Shown here piece by piece: positions 45,155 to 55,685 of a stretch of 64,000 bases of DNA; the stretch's first letter is position 1; every line of letters begins with the position of its first letter. A program made the position numbers and the translations under genes. This DNA is from Kuschelorhynchus macadamiae (Eukaryota > Arthropoda > Insecta > Coleoptera > Curculionidae), in contig JAUTXW010004693.1 of NCBI GenBank assembly GCA_030620095.1, positions 496,001 through 560,000 on the forward strand, given 5' to 3'. The notes under the pieces were generated by a model that saw only the letters and a list, made by a program, of their open reading frames with translations, was not told the origin of the DNA and did no database searches.

Positions 45155-46870
45155 CCGGGTGACTTCGTATAAACTGGCACCCCCCGCAACTTTTTTATTT
45201 TTTGTCGTACAAAAAAAAATAAAAATTCTGACATACAGAGGATTTTTTTTTACGTTATAAATCTGCATTGTAATTCCCAGTAACTTTTCATATATACGAG
45301 GAACGACAAAAAGTACAATTTTCTTTAATGTAATGCCCTGTAAATTTTTGCCTAAAATTAAAGCTCTTTTTTTTTTGATTCCAAATATATAATACAAGTT
45401 GACATTTGGTTTAGCCGTTTTCGAGTTATTTAAGTTTAAAAATCAGTTTTCATTATAGGCTGTAAAATTACTGCCTATAAAATATCAGCTTTTTGAGCAG
45501 TTGGCTATGGAAATAAACAATATTAACAAATGTTTCTGAAGTTGTTTGTTTGTATGCTGAAAATAATTATAACGCTTCTGCAACGCGACGTGCTTACATG
45601 GCAAATCATCCCGATGGTCCGATTCCTCGAAAGATTGACAATCCAGAATATTTTCACCAAGTTTAGAACAACGTCAGATTTGCAAAGAAAGAAGAGGGAA
45701 CTAAACAATAGTACGGGAAACTCACGATTTAAATATTGCTTTGCATCACGTAGAAAATCCGAGTCAGTCACTGCGAACTACTTCCAAGGAAATGCGGGCC
45801 CGTTACGGAGTAAAAAGAACTTCACGTGAATATATTAGGAAGGTTTTAAAGAAATCATACTGTTCAAAAATTAACTCAAAGGCATAAGAATCAACGACTC
45901 AATTTCTGCAACTTTATGTTAAATAGAATAAATAACTAAAGAAACTTTTTTAAAAATATATTATGGACCGATGAGTCAAGCTTTTCAACTAGTGGATTAC
46001 CAAACCGACAAAATTTTCGTCACTGGGCACAAGAAAACCCCCATTTCACAAGGGAAGTTCACTTTCAAGGGAGGAGAACAGTTAATGTGTGGTTCGGCCT
46101 GCTGAAGAATTACCCTATTCTTTCGAATGATCATTAACTGGACCAATATATCAAGAATTTCAGGAAAATGCTAGAAAACTTACCATAAAGGCAGTATATG
46201 AACATAATTTTTCAACATGACGGTGCCCCACCAAATGTGGTACGTGACGTGAAGACTTTTTTGGATGGGAATTACAACGAGCGGATTGGAAGAAATGGAA
46301 TTATTTCGTGGCCTTCAAATAATCCAGATCTAACTCCCATGGATAATTTTTTGTGAGGGTATATTAAAAACTAAATATATAAACGTGATCTGGACAACGT
46401 TGAAGATATAAAATATTTTATAACACAAACAAACGTTTATCACGAATGTGTAGATAATCAGGGAGGAAATATTCATTCCGATTAATTTGTTTTGTGTTAT
46501 TTGGTTCATCTGTGTATTTTGCAGTCAAATATATTGTTAATAAATTGTTGTTTATATTCAATTTTTACTTCGCTGTTTTATTATAATGCCTAGGTATGCA
46601 GTAATTTGACATTTGGCAGAACATTTGTTTATATTGTTTATTTCCATAGCCAACTGCTCAAAAAGCTGATATTTTATAGCCAGTAATTTTACATTCCGTT
46701 AAAAAAAATTGTACTTTTTGTCGTTCCTCGTATATATGAAAAGTTACTGGGAATTACAATGCAGATTTATAACGTAAAGAAAAATCCTCTGTATGTCAGT
46801 ATTTTTATTTTTTTTGTACGACAAAAAATAAAAAAGTTACGGAGGTGCCAGTTTATACGAAGTCACCCGG
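45155..46870 (+). mobile_element. E5: mariner-type element in hAT4
   Basis: Ends CCGGGTGACTTCGTATAAAC and reverse complement, with TA at 45153-45154 and 46871-46872. The element is 1716 bp. The left arm (to ~45535) includes cctgtaaatttttgcc near 45338, an inner-terminus-like motif as in E1/E3. The right arm (from ~46605) lacks that segment, so the arms are unequal. It sits inside the hAT4 CxxH-type motif. Confidence 0.85.
45540..46486 (+). pseudogene. E5 mariner-type transposase
   Basis: Seen: an N-terminal YAENNYNASATRRAYMANHP segment; first catalytic block ILWTDESSFSTSG (near 45960); FRHWAQENPHFTREVHFQGR; VNVWFGLLKNYPIL; second block IIFQHDGAPPNV; third block NNPDLTPMDNFL. The last two acidic residues have 40 between them. 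All three acidic residues are kept, but several stops (TAA in the loop after SNDH and at NLP, TGA after FL) and frameshifts in the first third disable it. Confidence 0.8.
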
Positions 46871-48924
46871 TACAAAATGAGCTAAAGGGTACTTTTTCTT
46901 ATTTCTAGTCTGTACCCCACTCTGTTTTCCGCTCGTTACAGGTGCGCCATCATAGGACTGTGCAATTAATTTATTGGGATATTTAGCCACTAATGGCTCA
47001 AGTTCTTTTAAGATAAGCTGGCTAAGAACTTCAGCAGTTTGTTGCTCGCTTGTAAAAAATCCCCAAAATCGTTCAACGTTTCCTAAAAAGTCGGCATTTT
47101 ATATTTCCGTAGAAACTACTTCCCGATAAACTTTGAAAATACAATCTAATAAATCATTCTGAATTTCTTTAGAGGTCCCTTTAAAAACTGTTGCCCATCT
47201 AAATGTTCCCTTAAGGTTTTGTCTATTTCGGCTGTATAGTTAATGAGACCTTGAAAAATACCGGGATTTCTGGAATTTTTGCTTTCGTCATGACCCCGAA
47301 GTGCGAGCTCAAAGGTTCCACAAAATTTAATTGCCTCTATAAGTTTAGAAAGTACAAATCTGTTTTTAGCTACATTTTCATAATGAATTGCAATGTTTTT
47401 CCAATGTGCAGTGTTCAGCTGTTCTTGTATATTTCTTTTTCCCAACAAGATTAGACGCATTTGATTTGTAAGATGCTGTTTGGAATCCCCATGCAGTTTG
47501 GCCTTTTCAGCAAGATGCACTAAATCATCAACACCAGTAATTGTCCAATGTGTTTCACCACCAAAAACCACACACACAAAATAGTTTATTTTTATTTCAC
47601 ACAGCCACAGATCAACCCATATTTTTCATAAATATTTTTATTAAATTTTTTTGCATAACTTGTTCCCCGACTTGTAAAGACACGTGAAGATTCGGTCTTG
47701 AAAAGTCGATATATTTTGAAATTAAATCCATTTTTCAATGAACAAAACCAAAACACTGAAAACGAAAACAGTAAACTCAACAAATTAGATTCAAAATAAA
47801 AGTAATACAGGCGCGCTAGCCACAGTGACGACAACCAAACGTTGCTATACACGGAAGCAAATTTTGCAGCTCGGCATGTATACGTAAATTCGGTTTAAAA
47901 ACTACAGTATCTTCTGGGCGTGGAAACAATTCCCATTTGCCATTGGTCGACTCAAGGTCGATCACTTGTCTTGTGGCGTATACCTCCAGAACTGCAACGA
48001 ACAGACTACGAGGCTTAGCGGGTGGAATCGCTGCTGCGGCTCGGACAAACGGCTTGGATAAAAATTATACCTAAATAAAATATCTAAATAAAAAATGTTT
48101 TGTTTTTCAAATATTGAATGATTTGACGATTACGATTCACGTATTCACATCACAAAATATTTGAATTTTTTTCGTATTATCAACAGATGCTGCAGGTCTT
48201 CAGCTCTTATACACTAGCCGCCACTGGGGCCAATCAAAGCGAAACAAAACCGATATTTCATATACGTTTCGTTTTAAAAAAACTTGCTGGGATCCGTCGA
48301 TTTTTATTTCTCGGGGGAAAAATTGTGCACATATCATCAGCCTTGTCACTTCAACCCCTTCGTGAGGGTGAGCTCCAACCCCAAAATCTTAAATAGGAAT
48401 TGGGGCCTATTGGTATCTTATTTTACATTACTTACATTCTCTTTTCAACGCATCTTAGTTTTTCAAATGTGATGCAGCCGTTTTTGAGAAAATAAGGCAA
48501 GACCAATGAAAAGAAAAAAAACGATTTCTCCTTGTTACTACTCAATGAAGAAAATATTAAAACCCGTTGATTTTAATCTCGAAGAAGAAGTCTTTTATAT
48601 ATTTTCAACTCTGTCACCTCCACCCCCCGCTTCAACCCTTAAATTAAATGGAATTAAATTTCATGTGATACCTCATTTTAATGGTAATCCAATTATCTTT
48701 TCAACAATTCCAATATAAAAACAAGGAAATGTTTTTTATATTTCCCATTACATTTCAAAACGTAAATTTAAATTGCATTTTTATTATCGTTTGAAGAAAA
48801 AGTAGTAAATACTTATCTTTTTGCAATTAGTCAAATCTTAATAATTTTTTGTGCTGTGGAATTGTATGTATGAAAATGAGGTTAATACTCACGTGAATAA
48901 ACAAAATAAAGTAATAAAAAAATG

Positions 48925-48985
48925 CATGTCTCTAGCTGGGATCGAACCCGGAGAGTAAAATAGATCACGGGACTGGTCAAAGAAA
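48925..48985 (-). other. tRNA-like segment, possible SINE remnant
   Basis: The minus strand reads cagtcccgtgatcta and then CCGGGTTCGATCCCAG, a good B-box/T-loop match (GGTTCGATCCC). The T-stem has mismatches and no clear A box or D arm was found. It lies inside E6. Confidence 0.3.
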
Positions 48986-49379
48986 ATAACCAAAAACACT
49001 CACTCTATAAACGAGTGAATGAAATGAAGGTTGCCTAGAATAGAATAGAAGAATTAATATGATTAAATTATGCAGTCCTTTCATTTATATTTACATTCTA
49101 CACATTATTAACTCTTGCATTGAATATAAATATTTTCTACATGCATGGAAAGTTGCATTAGAAAGCCACTGGCGAAATGTAATAACCCTGTAGAATTATT
49201 AGCATACTTCCAGTATGCAGTAAAATTTATAAATATTGCAGTTGTTTATCTTCCTTAGAAGTGGAGGCTAAAGATTATTTACATTTAATTTATTTAAATT
49301 TAGTATCTCGTAGAGTTTTGTTTGTGACTATTTATAACTTTATTTTGAACTAAAATTATTTATTCTATTGCAGAAAGAG

Positions 49380-49645
49380 TATCGCTGATTGAAGAAATGA
49401 ATCCAGATAAACATGTTCACCGAAAATACGTAACTGAACTGGTAGCAAAGTGTAGGGAGGTAGTTTTGGGTAGGAGCATTCGCAGAATTTTAAAGACACG
49501 TACATTTCACCCCTACAATTCGTCTTCTACAACAATTAAACGAAGATGACTTGGACAGACGTTTGGAATTTTGCGAGAATATGAGTGAACGTATAATAAA
49601 TAATCCGAATTTAGTGTTCAACATTTGTTTTTGCGATTTTACCCT
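49380..49645 (+). pseudogene. E6 mariner-type transposase, N-terminal fragment
   Basis: The reading VLGRSIRRILKTRTFHPY is followed, after a one-base shift, by IRLLQQLNEDDLDRRLEFCE and IINNPNLVFNICF, the HTH-to-catalytic linker of a mariner-type transposase. It fades just before the first catalytic Asp. The rest of the transposase is deleted in front of the right arm. Confidence 0.75.
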
Positions 49646-50231
49646 TATTTTAAAAAAAAATGGAAGCATCAAATTTGAAAAAAAAAGATGCATTGAAAAG
49701 AGAATTTGATTGCCTTTAAAATAACGTGTCCCTCGACCCCTATTCCCATTTAAGATTTTGGGGTTGGAGATCACCCTCGCGAGGGGGTCGAAGAGACAAG
49801 GTTGGTGATATGGGCAAAATCTTTCCCCTGAGAAAGAAAAATCGAGCGACTTTTTTTTTTAAACGAACAGTATGTGTAATATAGGCCTTGTTTCGATTTT
49901 TATTGGCCCACCCTCTACATATAGAGTAAAGTAGTTCTGTTCTTTTTGGGATAATTACTAGGACCAAACCTAATAACTAAATACAAATTTAATATCATAA
50001 AATATGTCAGCTGGCTAAAAGGATTAATTTATACGAATTAAAAGTCAAATACTATCATAGCTAAACTCAGTGCTATATCTGAACTACAGATTGATCAGAG
50101 TTGTCAAAGAAAGTTATTAAAAATTACTACATCTACATAATCAGGAAATCTGCAAAATATCTTTCCTAAAAGCAGTTGCCTGGAGCATTCCTCCAATATT
50201 TGCCTTTGACAGACCCTACAAAATTCAACTA

Positions 50232-50588
50232 GCGTCTACAGATAGGATGCAACTTTTCATCCCACCCCTTTTCGCAGAAAGAATCGATGTGATTTTATGG
50301 CTTTAATGATGGTTTTATCGAGGAACTTGGGCTAACTTAATGCTAACGAGACAGATCCACCCAACAGTTTAGGTTTTGTTTAAAAAATCCTTGTTTTTTA
50401 TATAGATTCGGAATTTTGTTCCTTTACAGCGAACCTAACCTAGTCCACCTATTTATTAATTATAAGTTTTGTTTAAAAAACACACATGAGCTAGCAAAAT
50501 CACACTGAACTTTCATTTTACCAATTGTACAGTAAAATATGTCATTTAACTGCGGCGGGACGCAAAGCTGCATCCTCTCTGTAGACGC
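50232..50588. repeat. MITE with ~25 bp terminal inverted repeats
   Basis: GCGTCTACAGATAGGATGCA and its inverted partner tgcatcctctctgtagacgc are flanked by TA (50230-50231; 50589-50590). A shared ttaggttttgtttaaaaaa/ttttgtttaaaaaac motif lies inside. It is a non-coding Tc1/mariner-like MITE. The rest of 49918-51006 shows no gene. Confidence 0.7.
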
Positions 50589-52198
50589 TAATCACAATTA
50601 ACTATTGCAAAAAATAAAAAAAAAACTAAAAGGAAAACAAGGTAGCAAATGTATTACTGTAAAACATTTTTATACATTTTAAGATACTTTTTTAAATTCT
50701 GTTGGATGCCGACCTGTTTCTACAAAATTCCATTTCATATATTTTAAGGTTGACCCAAAACCATTTGTAACTATTAGTTGCTTTCAAAACTATCCCCTTA
50801 GACAGAGGTTTAGGTCAATAATTTTGCAAAAGCGTTACCCTCCTCCCCTCTGAGCGTACCCAGTAATATAAAAAAGTAACGGTATCATTTATTTCATCAC
50901 CCCCCCCCTCGAAATAATTCTAGATCCACCCCTGACGTGGTTAGGTAGAGTGCCTGATGTGGTATTATTATTACTATTATTATCATAAACTCATCATTAA
51001 ATTTTAGTGTACATCACCCACACAGAGATATCCAAAATGAATGCTTTCTGGATTTTAAAAGAACAAGAGGCTAAAATACAAAAAGAAAAACATGAAGAAC
51101 AGGACTGGCTCGAGAAGATTTCGAAAAAGAAAAACGGGAAGAAGAGGACAAAAGACAAAGAGAATAAAACCAGCTTATTAAGATTTTAAATGAACAAGAA
51201 ACCAAGAAGCGAAAAGAAAAACAGGAAGAACAGGATCGGTTTGAAAAAATTCTGAATGATCAAGAAACCAAGAGACAAAAAGGAAAACAGGAAGAAGAGG
51301 TCAGAAGGCACGAAGAACATCAATCACAAGGCTGGATTCAGAATGCCATTGACAAAGAACAATGCCTCATGCAAAAAGTCATAGATAATGTCAAGGAAGA
51401 AACAAACAACGTAAAAGAAGAAATTGAAGAAAACATGTATAAAGTGAGAAATGATCTTGAAATTAAAGTAAAACAGGTTGAAGTGGAAGTCAAAGAGGTT
51501 CAACATTGAAAACAAAGTACAAGATCTTCAAAAAGAAGTGAGAAAACTGAAAAACCAAAGATCCTCTAGTTTGATAGAAGCCTCTGGTGATCACATCAAA
51601 CCACCAACATTTGATGGCTCAACTTCCTGGACTATGTACGAGCGACAGTTTGAGGACGCTGCACCAAGCAATAGTGGGAGCGACGAAGAAAAGGCCACTT
51701 CTTTAATAGTCTCATTAAGAGGACCAGCACTGGATTTATTACAAAGAATTCCCGCAAATCACCAACAAAACTATCAGCATCTTGCTCATTCATTAGAACT
51801 AAGATTTGGAGGTCAGTATCGTCAAAAACTATACAGAGCCCAACTTAAAACTAGGACACAAAAGTCCAGTGACTTTATTCAAGAGTTTTAGTCCGACCTA
51901 AAAGAATGGTGTTTGCTACAACAAATGGGGATATGCAAGAATGGATGGCCGTTTCTGCATTTGTGGAAGGACTATAAGACCCCAGAATTCAAGAGAATTT
52001 GAAAATAACCAAATTTAGTGAGAGTAGCAACGCAATTGTTCCTGCTTTAGAGTTAGAAGCTGTGTTTAACGTTCCAAAACTAAAAGTTAGATCAGTTACA
52101 TAAAAAAAAGTAGCCGATAACGTGCAGGTGTGTATAAAAAAAGAGTATGAGGCAGTTCTAAGTGAGATAACAGCAAAATATGCAAAGAGACTGCCGAG

Positions 52199-54883
52199 CA
52201 GGGGCGTGCGGTGAAATTTTAAGAAGTGGAAGCAATTTTTAGAGACTTACCTATTTGTAATGTAATTCGATTCTTCGATCATTTTCTGCAAATACGTCAA
52301 TGACGTCATCATAAAAAGTCGATGCTCCGACATATTTTGGAGAAGTTTATTTTCAATGGACAACAGCGATGTATGCGAAAGTCTCTCCTGCCCATTGAAT
52401 TCTTCACGAAACTTTTTATACGTTTAACTGTTAAAAAATTGCGTTCTACTGATGAACTTGTGGCAGGTATTGTCAATACTAATTCACACAATTTCGACAC
52501 TTCGGTGTAGGCATCTTCCAGCTCCTTGTCTTTTAAAAATTGCATTAGTTCCTTAGCGTTATTTTTTGCGCTAATGTCATCAGTTTCGTAAATCACTTTT
52601 AGTTCAGATCGCAGTACCACTCCGTCGAAGAACCGGCTATAATGAAGAAGAAGAGATTTAAACGCATCTTTTGGAAAAGTTTTTCCTTTAAATGCATCAA
52701 AATTGCAGAGCGTGAGGAATTTAAAATCATTTAAACCGTTAAATCTATAGTTTATTTGTTGCTGAATTTGATCGATTATTTCATAAAAGAGGCGTCTGTA
52801 CGACGTTTGAACATCTCCCACCTTGTCTGTTCGAAGACGCTTGGCTTGTGGCTCTACATTTAACGTCATCGTTTTCTCCCAAAATAGGTCAAAGTCATTT
52901 TTTGGCTTAACATGGACTTAAAATCATCAACTTTTTTTTAGGCAAAAGGCATTTGTTTTAGTTTGTAATATATTGAAAACATTGTCCGAGAATGGAAATA
53001 TTTCTGAAAATATGTTGAAAAAATAATTAAAATTAAAATCTCGTTTCAAACAGTCCAAAAACCCTCTCGAACTATTTATTGCTTCTGAGTCACACGTTTC
53101 ATTATTTTCTATTATATTCTCAAATAGTTCAATCAGTGATTCACGATTTTCAGATACTGTTAACACAAGTCTTCCATTATAGTTCCACCTAGTAGGAGCT
53201 ACTTTGGGCAATCGTTTGTCCGAATAGTCCAAAGCTTGTGTACGTTTTGTTGACTTGGAAAAAAAAGCAGCCATGCCACTTAAAATAACGAAAAATACTT
53301 AACATTCTTTAATGTGATTGATGGACTGGGATAAAACTAAATTTAATTTATGAGCAAAAAAACGGGCAAACACAGCACTTGGGAAAGTTCGTCGAACTTT
53401 AGCTTGCAGACCTCCTAATTGTCCTGCCCTCACTGCAGCTCCATCATAGCTTTGAGCAACTAATTTTTTCTCTCCATTAATGTCTTTAGTAACGTTATAA
53501 ACTACGGTGTATAACGCATCTGCTGTACGATTTTTGGACACATTCTTAAAACCTAAAAATCACTCTTGAATACTTCCGTCTATTTTAACGTAGCGTATTA
53601 CTATAGATAATTGGCTAAAATTAGTGATATCAGTTGTTTCGTCCAGAACAATAGCAATGAACCGCGCCTCGCTAATCTCCTTCTTAATTCTTTTTAGAAT
53701 AATGGTTGCAACAGCGGAAATTAAATCATTCTGGATTCGATTCGACGTTCCGCGATAAACGCTAGACTGCTGTAAATGATTTTTTAGGCAATCATCATAT
53801 TTAGTCATTAAACTAAGTAAATCTTGAAAATTTCCTGTATTTGAAGAAACCATTATTTAGTCATGACCTCTAAATCCCAATTCGTGCTCTCCGAGAAAAC
53901 AAACAACATCGATAAGTCTTCTTAATATTTGCCTATTTTTATCGACTAGTTCATTGTGTTGGCGGTGACTAATTTCCAACTGTTTATTAAGAGCTTTTTC
54001 AATTCTGGTTTTGCCGAAGACTTTTTCTTTTATGACGGCCTGCAAATGCGCTTTGGACATAATGTGTGTTTTTACAGCTTTATGGAAATTGTTTAAATCG
54101 GAAAAACCAGTTTTATTCCAGAGATTTTTTCATTTTCAAAAAGTAAACATGGCTAACCAAATAATTTACTTATATTTTCACACCCTGTTAGTCATTTAAA
54201 CTGTTCGTATTGTTTTTCCGGATAAAAATGTGTAATACAGTTTTTCATTTTTGTGGTTAAATTTTTCATAGGCGGTTTTGCCCTTCCTTTGGAAATTATT
54301 TGAAGCTTATCAGCAAAGTTTAATGTTGAAAATCCCTTTAATATTAAGACACACACCACACATTCACATACACTCTTCTTACTAAATTCTCCAACATTTT
54401 CAACGTTATTACCGACAGCCGAAGTTGACGGTATTTGCATATCCAAGTCCGTATTATTGTCTTCCATATCGCACCATGCACGACGCGACGTACATGTCAC
54501 ACAACACACGGATAGCCGTCCAAACAAAGAACCTACTTCAACGATAGCTTCCGCCCCCACTTAAAGCACGCGACTGAAATGCAAAAATTGCAAACAGCTG
54601 GTGGAAAGTTCAATAACCTTTGGCTCGATTCACAGGAAATCAAGCATACAGGACTTGGCTGCAGAAAAGCTAGCGGCCCGCATAAGTTCTATTCAATTTT
54701 CTATTGTCGCTCGGTCGTAGTCAAGGCCGAATTTATTATGGGCTTGATAATTAAGATAATATTTTAGCATTTTTAATATAAACTAAATTAATGGTTTCCT
54801 ATTTCAAAAATTACATTTTAGAAGATGTTTCGTAATTTTTTTTTGGGGATGCTTCCCTTGCTTCCATGGACTGCACGCCCCTG
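52199..54883 (-). mobile_element. hAT2: complete hAT element with perfect target duplication
   Basis: The ends are CAGGGGCGTGCGGTG and ACTGCACGCCCCTG, flanked by ctgccgag on both sides (52191-52198; 54884-54891). It is 2685 bp, the reference copy for hAT1. It is inserted in the gag remnant near its zinc-knuckle-like end. Confidence 0.95.
52262..54560 (-). pseudogene. hAT2 transposase (TTF zinc finger, DUF4371, dimerisation)
   Basis: From the N-terminus: a leader with RAKPPMKNLTTKMKN (54192-54560); after a stop, a decayed TTF finger (LWNKTGFSDLNNFHKAVKTH, MSKAHLQ); GEHELGFRGHD; LDETTDITNFS (first catalytic Asp); VAQSYDGAAVRAGQLGG (second); FFAHKLNLVLSQS, where the Cys typical before the His is Phe; MAAFFSKSTKR; VAPTRWNYNGRL; FLDCLKRDFNFNYFF; and the dimerisation domain LTIPATSSSVERNFLTVKR with the catalytic Glu. 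Stops interrupt at 53854-53856, near 53560 and near 53297, with a frameshift near 52910. A relatively young but inactive copy. Confidence 0.88.
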
Positions 54884-55060
54884 CTGCCGAGTAAGAATGT
54901 CCAGGTTTCCTTCTAGAGAACCAATTTGTAGATTGCCAAAGAGATCAAGGCAAAATAGCCCCGACCTCTGACAGGGAGGCGACTATTAGCCAGTGTTAAA
55001 ATAGGATGAAGCCCTCAGGATTGTCTCAGTTTTCTCACAAATACAGAGATCCCCATGGTA

Positions 55061-55685
55061 TGGTAGGCACAAAATTTGTGACACACATGCACTGTGTTTC
55101 ATAATAAGTGAATTGGTTTCCGTTATTATGTAATTGAAAAAACAATTGAAGTTCATTCAAGCTGAAAACGCTTTCCCACACTTTTCAAATATATTTACTT
55201 TGTTTGGTTTGTTTGTTTTGGGCAAGAAGGTCAAATGCGTCATTCTGCGTCAAGATTGCCACCACATATATTTAAAGTTCATTGGAATCTGCAAATAAAC
55301 AATAAACAGTCAAGTCATTAAATACGTAGCATGTTAATGTTAACGAAGTTGTACAGGAGGGTTCGTTTATAAACTGATGTTATATCAGAACTTGTAGGAA
55401 AAATGTATGATGCTAAAGTGTTTTGGATTTATTTGTTAATTCAATCTATTTTAAAATATACAGTCTGTTTTGTTTTCCCGTGTTTTTTCTAATTTTAGTC
55501 CAATTTTCATAAACTTTTCAGCAAACTGTAGATAAAATGACTAATTTCGACTTGCATATCCAGTCTTTTCCTAAATGCCTGGTGTTTTAGTCATTATACA
55601 GGGTCAATAAAAGGTTGTTGTATAATCATAATTTTAATACACGCTGTGGAATAATATCGTAATCAAATTCTTGCAAAGTGCCAAT
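55061..55685. other. Unassigned stretch before the LINE array
   Basis: No gene was recognised. A tacagggtcaataaaaggtt string near 55598 resembles a mariner-type terminus without a partner. Confidence 0.3.

Larger units (their letters stand above)
41068..47850 (-). pseudogene. hAT4 transposase, split by two insertions
   Basis: On the minus strand: a TTF-type region (KKFNKNIYEKYGLICGC, FGGETHWTITGVDDLVHLA) near 47490-47700; LALRGHDESKNSRNPGIFQG; the HFVHCYARQLNLIMS motif, interrupted by E5 between 46873 and 45152; FFGNLSEILT; RSGPTRWNFKSRMVNVVFEY (from 44968 on); and a dimerisation motif TTVKAERNVSSFKK near 44290. It is broken by the 3 kb insertion and resumes as VTMSQDRLNALACLSIEQKL to the stop near 41068. 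Several frameshifts are present. It is dead. Confidence 0.8.
40828..48226 (-). mobile_element. hAT4: hAT element containing two further insertions
   Basis: The ends are CAGTGGCGGCTCGTAACC and, in reverse complement, CAGTGGCGGCTAGTG. The flanks tggaccaa (40820-40827) and gggccaa (48227-48233) are a decayed 8 bp duplication lying in E6 terminal sequence. Subtracting the 3038 bp insertion (41202-44239) and E5 (45155-46870) leaves ~2.64 kb, close to hAT2 in size. Confidence 0.75.
40815..49915 (+). mobile_element. E6: mariner-type element split by hAT4
   Basis: Outer ends gagggtggaccaa (40815) and ttggcccaccctc (ending 49915) are inverted and flanked by TA (40813-40814; 49916-49917). Without hAT4 and one duplication the element is ~1.69 kb, a normal mariner size. 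The inverted arms are ~245 bp (48227-48470 against 49670-49905). The left arm is followed by a diverged tandem copy of itself (48540-48720, cacctccaccccccgcttca). A transposase remnant lies at 49380-49645. Confidence 0.7.
51007..55060 (+). pseudogene. Gypsy-type (Ty3) gag remnant, split by hAT2
   Basis: A Glu/Lys-rich coiled-coil segment with repeated KILN(D/E)QETKRxKxKQEE units (51050-51480, several frames) precedes the gag core. The core is VQDLQKEVRKLKN, then IKPPTFDGSTSWTMYERQFE and LRGPALDLLQRIP (51530-51760), open for 137 codons from 51478. After a stop at 51889 the frame decays. Beyond hAT2 (54892 on) a degenerate basic CRLPKRSRQNSPDL stretch may be the zinc-knuckle end. No protease, RT or LTR was found. 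This is a structural-protein remnant of a retrotransposon, not functional. Confidence 0.65.
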
